A program made the position numbers and the translations under genes. From Paramyrothecium sp. XJ0827 (Eukaryota > Ascomycota > Sordariomycetes > Hypocreales > Stachybotryaceae): a stretch of 64,000 bases of DNA. The stretch covers positions 4,092,001 to 4,156,000 of the forward strand of contig JAJFPB010000004.1 of the NCBI GenBank assembly GCA_020881915.1. Direction: 5' to 3'. Positions 10,805-23,800 of this stretch are shown piece by piece (position 1 is the first letter of the stretch; each line of letters begins with the position of its first letter). Below the pieces are notes generated by a model. The model did no database searches, was not told the origin of the DNA, and was given only the letters and a program-made list of their open reading frames with translations.

Positions 10805-11195
10805 GACGTCTTTTGTGCTCTGAACGTTCGCGAGGGGCGCGCAGATTCAAGGCTTATATCCTGGAGACGGTATAGATTCGGCTAGAGTCAAAGGGTGTAT
10901 GAACAAGGACGGCGGCACGCCATCTTTTGGTGGCTGCCAGGCCCGCCCTCCTAGAGCTCGCGTCTCAAGCAGGTGAAAGGCAAAGGTTGAGAAGGTATGC
11001 TGGGCAACTGCCAGGCTGCAGCTATCACGAAAGATGCATGGGACGAAAGGACAGGGGGAGGGAGGAAGAGGAGGGTTCCTCGGAGGCAGAAATGTGAACA
11101 GGAAAGTTTGGAGGATTACGGGGAGAATTTGTTGGAAGTGGGTTGGCCTAACGCAGGTATCAGATGCAGCCTGACAGGAAGGCGCAAGTCAAGAC

Positions 11196-11232
11196 GCAGC
11201 AGCGGCAGCGGCAGCGGCAGCAGCAGCAGCAG
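11196..11232. repeat. Trinucleotide repeat (CAG/CGG)
   Basis: Alternating GCA and GCG triplets followed by pure CAG units, outside any supported gene and upstream of the proline-rich gene. Confidence 0.85.
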
Positions 11233-11473
11233 GAATAGAAATAGGACCAGGAACAGGGAGAACGGGACAGGAACGGTAACGGTAACTTAGGCACAGAGTA
11301 CACGCAATGTAGCGACGCGCATACGTCCAGTCAATTCCGGCGAGGCGTCAGATAAAGGACGGGAGGGAGGGATGGAGGGAGGGAGAAGGGTGGATGACAA
11401 TGGAACTCGAGGCTTGCGCTGTGGATGACACTGCTGTGCTGTTCTGTCACCACCCTCGTCCACTAGTAAGGCG

Positions 11474-11508
11474 AGGTAAGGTAAGGTAAGGTAAGGTAAG
11501 GTAAGGTA
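11474..11508 (+). repeat. Pentanucleotide microsatellite (AGGTA)7
   Basis: Seven perfect tandem copies of AGGTA, followed by degenerate copies to about 11515 and by GGTACA repeats near 11555-11575. The same unit recurs in short runs elsewhere in the window, always between genes. Confidence 0.95.
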
Positions 11509-13555
11509 GGTAGGGGAGAAGCTCCCCTGCTTGACCCAGCTCTTTGTTCATGTAAGGTACAGGTACAGGTACAGCCGTCCCGTAGCTGAGGCAAGGCAAG
11601 GTACTGATAGGTACGGGTGCAAAAGTTGCTCGGATCCTGGTCAATGCTACGATGACATGACACAATGGGGAAAACCGCTTACTGCCAGTAACAACAGCTT
11701 CAGGCGCAGCACAGGCTGCTGCCCCCCTCCAACTGACCATCTGGTATCTACAGAGTACCCCCCATCCGTAGATGCCTACGGCCCTTCCTGACAGCTATGA
11801 GGCGCTAGACGCACGGGCCTGCAGAGCTATATCTGGTATCGCTACCTTGCGCCCTGCCTGGCTTCCAATTCGTAATGGTAGGCGTTGTTGCGTCTGCAGA
11901 GACGAATCAAAACTGGAGCCCTCCCCCGGGCGGATTAGTCCCCCGCCAAGTACCTGCATTCCAGCCCCCGTTCCGTTGGCCGTCTTCCTGCAAGGACCCA
12001 GGAAGTCTCGCTGCGTGTACGAAACCCGGTGACGAATACTAGCCGCCGGGGTGGGTAAAGCATTCGTGTTGACGCAGCCAGCACCTGCGTCCCCGATGGA
12101 AGTGCCTGCCTGGCACTCCCTCTTCTCTTTTTTCTCCTCCTATCCGAATGACAAAAGAGACGATTCCTGCTCCCGGCAGCTCCTCGCGACGGCAAGCAAA
12201 GGATACACAAGTGAAGAGAACCCAGGTGTGCGGAGGCGAGGGGAAAACTTGAGAAGCACTAAGGATGAGCCACGCGCCAGAAAGCTTGACAAACTCTCAT
12301 CACAAGACTTGTCCAGGCGAGTTGGCGGTAGGGCTTCCTACCAGACTATTGTGGGTGGGTATAAGGTTCCGGGCTATCCAAGACCTCCTGTGCGCTTGTG
12401 TAGCAACCGACCAGCGTTGGACATGGCCCGAATGCGCTTAACGGAATCGAGAGTGCAGGAATCGTCTTTGTCTTCTCACCTGCTCGTTTGTCCTTGATCT
12501 GCTACTTGGGTAGAACCATGGCTGATAGGGCTGACTTCTAGTGCCCTGGTTGGCCCTACTGTGATGTCCTAATGCTGTGCTGGGTAGCTCCTCTCAACAA
12601 TAAGCCCAACTCACCTTGTTTTCCCATAGGCTTTGCCCAAGCGCGCGTAAGGGCGCTCTTCAGACATCCCAAAGCACCAAGGGTCAAACCGAGCCGGCAG
12701 ACATTCTAGAAGGCCACCAGGTCATCGCTCTGGAGAAGCAGAAGATGAAATGACCCCTGCTCATTCAACCCAAAGAATCGCGTACCGCGTCGCCGCATCC
12801 ACTTCGCCACAGGACAAGGGTTCCCTTTAGTCCGAGCTGCAAACCGCCAGTTCCTCTCGTGTAAGTCGACACGTGACCCGCCTGGACAGCCCAGCCCCCA
12901 GCCGTGTAAACAAACCACCTCTCGCGCAGACGGGCACACCGCGTCGCAAGCCAACAGCTTGAAGAGAGGGAAAAAAAAAAAATTTTTAAAAATTAAATCA
13001 GCACGGGGTCAAACGGATTCCCACTACTACGCCCATGTAGCCTCCCCAATTGCACTACTTTTCATGGCACCAAGAGTGTCGCCGATCAATTACGTTCTGT
13101 GCCCAGAGTCCTGATGAATTCCTCAGCACGTCAACACGATCCGCAATATCAGAGTTTGGTAAAATCTTTGTTCATTTCCATCTCCCTTTCTCCAGCCGCC
13201 ACCGTTCCTGTGATTTATCGTACAGTCCAATGGATGCCGTAGACACATCTGCCTCTCTTTGAGGCGCACCGTCGACGCCGCGTACCCTTGTTGCAAAACG
13301 AGATCCGTCATGGGAGAGATCAGGTACAGAAAATGCGAGCGCCCTCGTGTCTTGCGTGCGCGCACGCATGGCAAAAAAACAACAGAAACCCAGAAAATGT
13401 AACATGTCCCTGCGCTTCCCATTCAAGCAACAAAACCCAATATACCCTGCTCTCCCTTCCATGCCCTGGACAAACACAAAGACATCCGTAACGCCATGAT
13501 TCGTCATTAGATACCCATCAACTTCTCAAGACAAAAAGGACTTGGAACATGTCGC

Positions 13556-14590
13556 TTATGCCTTGGTAGCGGCGGCATCAGCGGCAGCCTTCTTAGGAGC
13601 AGCCTTCTTGGGGGCAGCAGCCTTCTTGGCAGCGGGCTTCTGCGTCTTGGCGACACGGCCAGACTTGGTCTTGGTAAGGACAGTCTCGGGCTTCTCAGCC
13701 TTGGTCATGGTTAGCACAGATGCTTGAGCGGCAAGTCCAAAGTGATCAACGAACCTTCTTGGGAGCCTCAGCGGCAGCCTTCTTGGGGGCAGCGGCCTTC
13801 TTGGGAGCGGCAGCAGCCTTCTTGGCGGCGGGGGCCTTCTTCTCAGTCTTGGTGGCGGCGGCAGCAGCAGCAGGCTTCTTGGGCGCAGCGGCCTTCTTAG
13901 CGGCGGCGGGCTTCTTGGCCGGGGCAGCAGCCTCCTTCTTGGGAGCGGCAGGCTTCTTCTCCTTCTTGGGCTCAGGCTTCTTCTTGGCCAGCTTGGTGCC
14001 ACCGGAGGGACCCTTGGGCTGCTCGAAGACGCCCTTCTCAACACCGGCCTTGAGGGCCTTGTTGAACAGGGAGTCGAACATGTTGTCCGAAGCAACGTTC
14101 AGGGTGTTGTTGGCCTTGACGTACTTCTTGAGGGACTGGCGGCTGTGGGTGGGATGGTTAGTGTTTGCGATGCGACGCGTGTTTGGGAGGGGAAAAGTGT
14201 ATGACGGTGAGGGGCAAGCAAAGTGTAGGGCAGCAAGCTTACCTAGAGCCATTGCGATCCTTGAGCTATTAAGGAATACAATGTCAGTGAGATGTTCATA
14301 AAAAAATCCGACTGCGCTCGCGGCACGGCTAATGGTGGGAGACCAGTAGTCTTTGCGACACGGTCGGCGCACCACTTGGCGCAAAGCCATTCGCGTACGC
14401 CGCGAGCACAGGCGACGCAAGTACGCACATTGACAATGGCATCAGTGATCATGTCCTGAATTGCTTGTTAGTACAAAGATCAAAAGAAAAAAGACGTCGC
14501 GGACCAAGGGCGACATACCTGGTAGCTGGCATGGTTGGCGGACTTGCTCTTGGGAGCAGCGGCGGCAGCTTCGGTCTTCTTGGGAGGCAT
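13556..14590 (-). CDS. hH1: Histone H1 (linker histone)
   Basis: Five exons on the minus strand (14590-14519, 14455-14429, 14265-14243, 14142-13755, 13699-13556) give 217 residues. The protein starts [14 protein letters not shown] and passes through the winged-helix globular domain [34 protein letters not shown] to [33 protein letters not shown]. It ends in a long Lys/Ala/Pro tail and a conserved fungal end containing [14 protein letters not shown]. It binds linker DNA between nucleosomes. Exons 2 and 3 are only 27 and 23 bases long, and both encode globular-domain residues. The last intron (13700-13754) was placed by its GCTAAC branch site and by homology of the tail with Neurospora H1. A TATA box lies about 200 bases upstream. 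Confidence 0.95.
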
Positions 14591-14787
14591 GGCGACGGTT
14601 GAGGTTTGTGTTTTCGGGTAAGACGCGTGTGGTGAGATTGGGTGAAAATGGAGGCGATGGTGGCTTGAAGCGGTGGACGATGAGTGAAATGATGTGAGAT
14701 CTGGACGAGAGGATTGACGGAATCTAATTGCAGCAACAGACGAAGGGGGTGGTCGACGTCGGGCGCGTGAGAGGGACGGGGGGCTTG

Positions 14788-14795
14788 TTTATATA
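14788..14795 (-). promoter_or_regulatory. TATA box of the histone H1 gene
   Basis: On the minus strand the sequence reads GATATATAAACAAG, with TATATAAA about 200 bases before the H1 start codon, in an otherwise GC-rich stretch. Placement fits a strongly expressed histone gene; the transcription start was not determined. Confidence 0.5.
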
Positions 14796-16881
14796 TCGGG
14801 CGGGGGCAGGAGCGCAATCAGTAGCTTTGGGTAGCTCTTGCTATTTTGCGCACGCGCGCCGGCGCTCTCACCTCCCCTCGCCCCAAAAAAGCCCAAAAGC
14901 TCCAACAAGCTCTCGCTCACCTGCGACCCTGGCATGGGGGTACGTACCGCCCACCTTATTCTGTGGTGCATGGCGCAGGCGTCTTTCTGCCGTTCCGGGA
15001 ACCGCGCTAGTCCTGTAAAGGGCTCGACACCCCACATATACCGTGTCCGGCCGGGGAGGGGCACAGGCGCCCGGCCGCAGTTTCCCAGCAGAAACTCGAG
15101 TCGTCCAGCGCTCATCCATCTTCCTCACGTGCCGGAGCGCTCTGGCTGGTGTCGCTCTGCCCATTGTCCACCTTGTTCGCGCCCAACCTTTTTTCTCCTC
15201 TTCTCGCCTTTCCTCCGGTCTGGGTTTCAGCCGTCCTGCTTGGCCGATTGTCGATCGTCCCCCGTGCTCACAACTTCGCCGGCGAGTTTCATCCCCGTGT
15301 GCAGCTTTCAGAACTCCCTGCGCGGCCCTTTTTCCCGTACCACACCTTGCATGCCTTCCCTACTACCAACGCAGAGTCTCCAGCCACGGTACCTCCATGT
15401 GTGCATCCATCAGGCCCGTACCCCATAGCACGCGTCTATGCTTGCAAGGTCATGAATAAATGGGACTCAAGAATGCCCAAACAATACTTATCTGACGACC
15501 AATTTTCTGATTGGTCCGTCGGTAGATCCTTTCAAACGTCCCATTTCATCAGTTTTCTCGTGCGCTCCGGGTCTGATCTGATGCGCGGCGGAAATCGACG
15601 ACGCACCCTCCCCTCCCCCTCCCGCTTCCTCTTCCATTTCCCTCTTCCCCTTCCCCTTCTTCTTCTCGTTCTTTCAATCGCTTGCCACACACCCCCTTTT
15701 CTATTTTGATGAGTCATTTATTGTCCTAGACTGTGACAGGCATGTTGCAAGCTTTCGCGCTACGTTTTGCCGAGTGACATGTTGGTCTGAGCTGGCCAAG
15801 ACGCTGCATCCTCCTCCCATTGATCGCCGCGCCCATCCACCCGTTCTGAATGGTGTTGAATGTTGCGTCCGGCTTCGCGATCGATCTTTCTGTGCGTGTT
15901 CGCAACTCGTTGAATATTCTTTAAAGATTTCCGTAATCATGAATCGTCATAATGCACAATGATTGTTTGTGGAATCCCCGAAATTGTGCAAAAATTGCGC
16001 GTATCATTCGGTGGTCGCGCGTAGCTCCCATCGCGACAGGATGAAGCTATTCACACACAACGCCGACCGTCAATTCCGGGCCCTCGCAAACCGCGACGTA
16101 GTAGTACGCAATCAATGATATTCACTCTGTAAACTGCATGACATCAATGCTGTATTTTTCACATACAAAATTTTATCTGAAATTCGGCCATCGGTGCAAT
16201 ACACGCTTCAATGTTTTTTTGCCTCACGACGCCATCACCGGTCGCATACCTCCAGGCACATTCAACCAATACTAACACCCAACCTGCCAAACGAAGATAA
16301 TACTGAGGCACGTATTGAGACCTACTAGATTCAATTCAATTTAATTTGATGACGGGAATATTAGTTGCTCGAATGTGCCTTCCCCAAACAACGGTGCCTA
16401 CCTCAAGACCTGTGCCTGCGAAGATTCGCAAAGCTGACCAAGATCTGGTTATGGCTCTTTTCGATCAAGTGAATGAGTGCTGTGCAATCAGGATGGAATC
16501 TAGGGTCTTTCGGTCGCTATCGAAGCCCCAATCATTCCTCCTAAAGGCAGTCTTCTACGGGTGATCAAGCCTTCGCCATGAAGGCGGTGCTTGGACCTTC
16601 CTCACGCGGAGCTGTAGAGGCGGCCTGTCCATCACGTTCAGGACGCGGCGATCTTCTCAACGCAACAGGCAGACACACTATGTTTCTGATGATATAAATG
16701 AGACATGCCTTGAGAGAGAGAATGGCGTCTCTGGTTTCTCGAGACCATGAAGACGTCTCGTCTCTACCATTGGATAGCATAGCACGCCCTCTCCCAAAGC
16801 GACTTGATGGGCCAAGAGGCAATGGAGCTGAGGTTCAGCTAGCCCTACAGAGGTATACAAATCGGGAAGGAACGAACAGAT

Positions 16882-17409
16882 TTACAAGAAGAAAAGAACA
16901 ACCCATATAATCCTCTTCTTCATCTCACCCAGATGCAACATGCAGCATGTTTCATTGACTTCATATTGAACTGGCGTGGGGGAGATCACGGGGCCGGATG
17001 CCACGCCTTCGCCGTGTAAGTCGAGGACGGACGCGATTCGATGGTCTGTAGTTGCACGTGCCCTGCGTTCATCACAGTGCGAGCCGCAGCTGCCAACCGC
17101 AGGCCCGCACTTACTGGCACTCACACGCCTGCCAATCACAGGCCGGCGGGCCACGGCGAATCCAGACCGTTGAAATCCAGGCACGGAGGTACGTACCTTG
17201 CTTCCAGGTTGCTTGTCGGCGAAAAGGCCAACTAAGGCACGACAACCGGCCAGATCCTCCACGAAATTCGGGGTCTGAGCTGGGCTAAGGAAACAATCTT
17301 TTGTGTTGACTCGGCACGAGACGATGGAATCTTTGTCGAGCTGGCGTACCAGTTGATCCAGCCCTGCCTCCTCGCTCTCTTTACCCTGGCGGCCTTTTCG
17401 AGTTTCCAT
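16882..17409 (-). CDS. Doubtful open frame upstream of sec24
   Basis: An ATG-started frame of 175 codons on the strand opposite sec24. The first 75 residues (METRKGRQGKESEEAGLDQL to FADKQPGSK) have a normal protein composition and are followed by GTACGT, a possible splice donor. The rest is less protein-like. Codon bias is weak and no family is recognised. It would have to share a very short head-to-head promoter with sec24, whose leader it overlaps or nearly touches. Chance is the simpler reading. Confidence 0.15.
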   Translation of the reverse strand: METRKGRQGKESEEAGLDQLVRQLDKDSIVSCRVNTKDCFLSPAQTPNFVEDLAGCRALVGLFADKQPGSKVRTSVPGFQRSGFAVARRPVIGRRVSASKCGPAVGSCGSHCDERRARATTDHRIASVLDLHGEGVASGPVISPTPVQYEVNETCCMLHLGEMKKRIIWVVLFFL

Positions 17410-17570
17410 CCCATCCAATCGAGCAACGCCAGCCAAGTCCGCCCCTCCATCTACCTTATTCGACTTGATCCTACCTACGCTACCTACCGTTCTGGAACCC
17501 CCGATTCCACGTCAAGCACATGCTCTGAGCCCGACACTCGAACGAGACGTCGAACCCCCGCGCTCTCAAC

Positions 17571-20500
17571 ATGGACTACACCCAGTACCACGCCCTCGGC
17601 CAGGGCGAGGTCATTGATCCAAACGACCCCAACCGGACGACCGCTCCCGCCTCCCAGCAGTTTAGCCCTCCCGTTGCTCCATCTCCTTATCAGCAAGGAG
17701 CTGCTGCCCCTTACGGTGCTCCCCAATACCAAGGCGGCCCGGCGTTGCCTCCCGCACCTCAGGGCTATGGTGCACCGCAGAATCAAGGCTTCCAACCTGG
17801 CCAGCCGATGCCTTCGCACGACAGCATGCTGGCTGCGCAGATGGGAGGCATGAACATCGGAGCCGCGGACGGCCATAGCTCGGTTCGCAGGAAGAAGAAG
17901 GATCGGCACGCATACCACACAGTCGAGGCTGCTGGCTCGTCGCAAGCCTTCAACGGCATGCCCACGCCTGGCACACCGGCCAGCCAATTTCTGAACAGCC
18001 CAGGCATTGGCGGAGCACCAGCCTTTGGCGGCCAGTTCGGGAGCCCCCAGGGCACGCCTCAGTTTGCCAACCAGAGCCAGTTCGCCACGCCCGCCAGCGC
18101 TCCCTACAGCCCTGCTGCTCCTGGTTTTCCTCAGGGCAGTGGTGCCGCCGATGCTGCCGCTACCATCCCCTCGTCGGGTCCAGCCAAGGTCTCCCCTGAG
18201 GACATGCCCAGTGTCCCCGCTGCCCGAGATGCGCTGCAACAGCACTTCCTCCAGAACGTCTATCCCACACTCGAGCGACACGTCCCACCTCCTTCAGCCG
18301 TCTCCTTTGTGGCCTTCGATCAAGGCAACGCCTCTCCCAAGTACGCTCGACTCACGATGAACAACATCCCTGCCACTTCCGACGGGCTGGCTGCTACCGG
18401 CCTTCCCTTGGGTCTGATTCTACAACCATTGGCGCCTTTGCAAGCAGGAGAGGCTGAGATTCCGGTCCTGGACTTTGGCGAAGGTGGTCCTCCTCGCTGC
18501 AGGAGGTGTCGAGCTTACATCAACCCCTTTATGATGTTCCGCTCGGGCGGCAACAAGTTCGTCTGCAACCTATGCACTTACCCCAACGACACCTCGGCAG
18601 AGTACTTCTGTGCCACAAACCCTCAAGGCGTCCGTGTCGACCGCGATCAGAGACCTGAGCTCCACCGTGGCACTGTCGAGTTCGTTGTCCCGAAGGAGTA
18701 TTGGACCAAGGAGCCAGTTGGCCTGCGCTGGCTGTTCCTCATTGACGCGACCCAGGAGTCCTACAACAAGGGCTTCATGGAGACCTTCTGCGATGGTATT
18801 CTAGCGGCACTATACGGAGGCGAGGACCAAGAGAAGGACGAAAATGGAGAGCCCAAGCGACGGCTACCGGAAGGAGTCAAGGTTGGATTCGTCACATACG
18901 ACAAAGACATCCATTTCTACAACATCAATGTAAGTGGAACCCAATTCGAACTCTGATCAACTTTATCGAGTTTCTAACAACAAAACAGCCTGCTCTGGAA
19001 CAAGCACAGATGATGATTATGCCTGATCTGGAGGATCCATTCCTACCACTCGGCGAGGGCCTCTTCGTCGACCCTTACGAGTCAAAAGCGGTCATTTCGT
19101 CTCTCCTTACACGACTTCCTCAAATGTTCTCCAACATTAAGAATCCAGAGCCTGCCCTGCTTTCCGGTTTGAACTCAGCCTTGGCTGCTTTGGAGAAGAC
19201 TGGTGGCCGAGTCATCTGCGCGTGCTCTGCATTGCCTACCTGGGGCCCTGGACGGCTATTCATGCGCGATGATGGGAACCACCCCGGCGGCGAATTAGAC
19301 AAGAAGCTGTATACCACGGAGCACCCGGGGTGGAAGAAGGTGGCAGAGAAGATGGCGTCATCCGGCGTTGGCGCAGACTTCTTCCTCGCTGCTCCCTCCG
19401 GCGGCTACCTCGATATTGCCACGATCGGTACGCTTTAGCCATCACCAAGCTAGATACACTCACGCTGACTTTTCTCAGGACATGTCGCTGCAACGACTGG
19501 CGGTGAGACATACTACTATCCTAACTTTATCGCGCCCCGAGATAGCCCGAAGATGTCTGCTGAAATTTCCCACGCCGTGGCCCGGGAATCTGGTTATCAG
19601 GCCCTAATGAAGGTGCGGTGCTCGAATGGCCTGCAGATCTCGTCATATCACGGCAACTTTGTCCAGCACACGTTCGGCGCCGATCTGGAGATCGGAGTCA
19701 TTGACGCAGACAAGGCATTCGGTGTCTCGTTTAGCTATGATGGCAAGCTGGACGCCAAGCTGGATGCCCACTTCCAGTCTGCCCTTCTGTATACGACAGC
19801 GTCGGGTCAGCGCCGGGTCCGATGCTCAAACGTCATTGCAAGTGTAACGGATACATCAAAGGAGGCAGGTGCCAAGGAGCAAGGCGTTCGAACATGCATG
19901 AAGTTTGTTGATCAAGACGCTGTCATTGCCTTGTTGGCCAAGGAGGCCAGCACTAAACTCACAACCAGCTCCAACAACCTGAAGGACACCAGGAACTGGC
20001 TTACGGAGCGCACAATCGATGTTTTGGCTTGCTACAGGAAATACTCGGCGCAGCAACACCCTCCTAGCCAGCTAGTGATGCCGGAGAGGCTCAAGGAGTT
20101 CTCGATGTACATGCTTGCGCTCATCAAGAGCCGCGCGTTCAAGGGTGGTATTGAGAGCTCTGACCGCAGGGTCAACGAGCTTCGTATGATGCGCTCCGTC
20201 GGGCCCTTGGAGTTGAGCCTGTACCTGTACCCTCGGATGATTCCTATCCACAACCTTCAGCCCGAGGAAGGCTTTGCTGACCCTGAGACGGGTCACCTGA
20301 AGCTTCCGCCCTCGGTCCGCACCTCATTCTCCTTAGTCGAGCCGGGTGGTGTTTACCTGGTGGACAACGGTCAGCAATGCTTGATTTGGTTCCACGCGCA
20401 AACCTCTCCCAACCTGATTGCGGATCTGTTTGGCCAGGATAAGGACTCGCTCAAGAGCTTGGACGCGTACACGTCTTCCTTGCCGGTGTTGGAGACTCAT

Positions 20501-20848
20501 CTGAATGCGCAGGTCCGCAACATCATTGAGTTCCTTAAGACGATGCGGGGATCCAAGGGGTTGACGCTGCAGCTGGCAAGGCAAGGCATCGACGGAGCGG
20601 AATTCGAATTCGCGCGGATGTTGGTCGAGGATCGAAACAACGAGGCGCAGAGCTACGTGGACTGGCTTGTGCACATCCACAAGGGCGTGCAACTAGAGGT
20701 AAGCTAACCAACCCAACCCGCGACTGCCATGTCAGGCCATTGTTCACTGACAAGTCGCGCACAGTTGAGCGGACAGCGTAAAAAGGAGAGCGACAACGAT
20801 GCGGCCACGTTGGCCAACTTCACGGCACTGCGGCCAACGTACTGGTAG
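17571..20848 (+). CDS. sec24: COPII coat subunit Sec24
   Basis: Four exons (17571-18929, 18989-19427, 19479-20698, 20765-20848) give 1033 residues. Sec24 is the cargo-binding subunit of the COPII coat, paired with Sec23 on ER exit sites. Residues 1-200 are Pro/Gln/Ala-rich and disordered. The zinc finger is C310-x2-C313...C332-x2-C335, followed by the trunk (PVGLRWLFLIDATQESYNKG). Then come the beta-sandwich and helical regions (FVQHTFGADLEIGVIDADK, TERTIDVLACYRKYSA) and the gelsolin-like C-terminus (VYLVDNGQQCLIWFHAQTSPNL). The last exon encodes 28 residues ending LRPTYW. All junctions keep frame. The length is in the normal range for filamentous fungi. Whether this is the only Sec24 paralogue cannot be told from this window. 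Confidence 0.97.
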
Positions 20849-23800
20849 AGACGAGGAAGGGAGAGGGAGGGGGGCCGACAGACGGCTTGGGGCGGAGCAT
20901 AGCGTCGACGAGTGGGTGAGATGAGAGATGTTGGCACATAACTTTATGACTAAGAAAGAAGCAAAGAAAACAAAGAAGAAATTGGCCAGGCCCAGAGAAC
21001 CTGAAGAAGCACGATGCTCTGCCAGGCAGCGCTAGTTCGACAAATGGTTCAATCAATGCGTGGCAGCCACGGCACGCCCACGTTGCCAACGGTGGTGGGC
21101 TTTACTGTATATTTCCTTTGCTTTCCGGCGCGCGTGGCTTACCTTGGTTGTTTTCCCTGTTGACGTTACTGATGTTCGAACCGTTTTTTCCTTTGCCGTT
21201 CTGGCCAAAACTGCCGGTCTCGACGCCCGGTTTGAGTTCTGTCTGTCCGTCCTCTCTGCCTGCCCTTTGCTCCCGTCTCTACCACGTTCCCGCCGTGCTC
21301 ATCGTGTGTGGCCACCGCGTGGTGTACGGGCTAAAGTTACGGCCCTATCTTGCCCATGATCATGTCTGTGACGTCGTGTTTTTTTCTTTTTCTTTCTTTT
21401 TTGGCTGTCCCTGGGTTCCTTAATAATCATCCTCCTCCTTCTTCACACGCCCGCCTACCTTACCTTACCTGCCTGGTGGTTCGTGCCGGCTGCAGGGCGT
21501 GATTCCACGAGCGTGGTTCGACGGCTGGCGCGCATAAAGCGACCTGTCGATTTTTTTCTTTTCTTTTTTTTGTTCCCTTCCCAACGCCTGCTCGGTTGGG
21601 ACGGGGAGCGGGGAGGGAAGGGCAGCGCGCGATGCAGGACCATGACCATGTCGCTGGACGCCGCAACCGTTCTGCAAACAGTGTGGCCTGAGGGATCCGT
21701 TCATTGGGCAATATCGAAAATGATTCTGTGCCAGGGCCGGGGGGGTGGTTCTGGTCTTCCTTGCCCTCTTGGATTGCAGATGACCCCCCCCCCCCCCCTT
21801 TGCTCCTCTTTGGTGTGCGGTGTCATGCTTTGACGAACGCACGAGCCGTCCCGTTAGTTCCATTGGACCAGAGCGCGAAATGAGATTGAGATGCTGAAGA
21901 CTACCGTCTTAGCCGCAGGAAGCAGCTTCGCAAGCGGACGCCTTCATCAATGCCACCAGGCAAAGAAGGCACTTTCACCGGAGGGCCATGTTTTTGCACA
22001 TGTGCGCCTTTCGCACACCCTGCAAACCGTGATTGCCCGCGTGGCTCGCCAAAAGCAAAGGGGTTTCAGCTTGTCACTTGTTAGTCCGGAACGAGCAGCC
22101 GAAGGGGGGCGCTCGATAGCTTTCTTCACTCACGGGCCTCTCCGTCTCGATGATTGGACTACGTCTCCTGCCTCTCAACATCGAACCATGGAATTATCGT
22201 TCGGTTTCTTCCACATGGAATACGGAAAATCGTTCGATCCAGCACGCTCGACGGAGCTACGCCCGGAGTGCAGGGCGGGGTGGCGTTACCCTCCATTATC
22301 CATTATTGGGGGCTGGAGTGGCCTGCACTTCTTATTCCTCTACGCTTGGCTTACCCGGTGACTCCCTGGTGGATGGCCTGTCTTGATGGACTCGCCGGAG
22401 AAGGGTCTAACCGTGCCATGGCTCAATAGTTGGGGTTGTTCGACGACTCCATTGGCCGACGAGGCTGTCCGATCATGCGGCCTTGCACGAGGCAAGGCAA
22501 CCTACGTCAAGCCCTGATCAGGAACCCCAGGAACACGCTTGTCTGACCCTCACCTTCGCCAAGGGATCAAGCACGCGAGCCGGCCGGTAGAAACAAGCCA
22601 CGCCCAACGGGTCCCACCGGGACCTCATGGGCCTTATCGACGTTGACGAAGCAGAAGCGAGCAGTCATCCCGATCCCTCGCCCAGTGCTCGAAACGTCTA
22701 CCGAGGACGCCACACCAGGAAGACGAGCAGGCGCAAATTGCATGACCGACATCACGGCCACAGCGGGCCAAAGAAACCTTTCTCCGCGGGCCCCCTTCAC
22801 CCCCCAAAGTCAGACAATGACGAACAGAGTCTAGACTCCAACTCCCTCTATCAAGACAAAATGATGTCTTTGCTGCTTTCCTTGTTTCTTTTCCGCGCCA
22901 CCCCCAACAGGCAGAGGGAGGCCAGAAACAGCACAAAACAGGGGGGGAACACTAGAACACGACGAAACAACGGGCAACGCGCGAGCAAAGACCCAGGCAA
23001 AAGAAATCAGCAACGGCAAGTCAAGACCTTGGCACAGCATGGCCGCACGGCCCGCTGCTTCGACAGAACCGAGGCGCGCCGAGACAGAGATGGAAGCGAA
23101 GCATGGAAGGAAGAAGGCGGGATCCCGCACAACGGCGCGCGGGCGAGGCTTGCGGCCGTTATCCCCCCCTTCCGTCACAGCCCAAGCAACAAAGGCGGTG
23201 CAATGCTATTCTGATCCCCCTTCTGATGTGTGCTTTTCATTTCCTCCCGGCGAGACATACAGGGCTGTGTAAGTCCTGAGCAATGCCCCGGCTTGTCTTT
23301 CCACCCACGTGCTTTACTTTTGTGTTGTGCCTTTTGTACATGGCTGTATAACACTTCGCAACACCCTTCTTGAGTATGGAATGTCGACTTGGCTTGTGCA
23401 TGACTCGACCGAGGCTACACTATTGTTTGCCTCTGGGCATGATCATGCGAAAACTAGAGCTTAGCATGCCCCCCCCCCCCCAATTCGAGGTACCTGCAAG
23501 AAGAGAGCCCCCAGATGGGATATGTCCAAGCTCCTTCCCACATGTACGCTTGCCGGCATGCATACGGGCATGCATGTATGAGAGAATAAGCTTGCCTCTT
23601 GGGCTACTGCGGACCTGTTCCATCATTGCCCTCACCAAGACCCGACAGGGGTTCGACAGAGGGAAGGGGAGAAGATGTGCATGCGGCGGGCGTCCGGGAG
23701 AGTCCAGCCGGCGTCCGGGCCTGAGACATCTCATACGCACGTCTCCAGAACCTGTTTGTTTGCTTGCTTGCTTCTCCTCCTCTCCTTCTTCCAACGGTAA

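Larger units (their letters stand above)
10805..13555. other. Intergenic region with microsatellites
   Basis: No gene is supported. The left end is probably the leader of the proline-rich gene. The region holds a CAG/CGG repeat near 11.2 kb, an (AGGTA)n array near 11.5 kb and an A/T run at about 12970-12998. The right end is the likely 3' UTR of histone H1. Open frames such as 12051-12497 lack an ATG start or bias. Confidence 0.45.
14591..17570. other. Divergent intergenic region between histone H1 and sec24
   Basis: The left part holds the H1 promoter and leader. Around 15100-15700 the + strand is C/T-rich. Around 15900-16350 the sequence turns AT-rich. The right end (about 17410-17570) is the sec24 leader. 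No gene is clear; one antisense open frame at 16882-17409 is listed separately. Confidence 0.45.

Noticed and set aside
22627..23214. 195-codon open frame on +
   Set aside because: The composition (Arg/Ser/Gln/Asn-rich) and lack of bias suggest non-coding sequence translated by chance.
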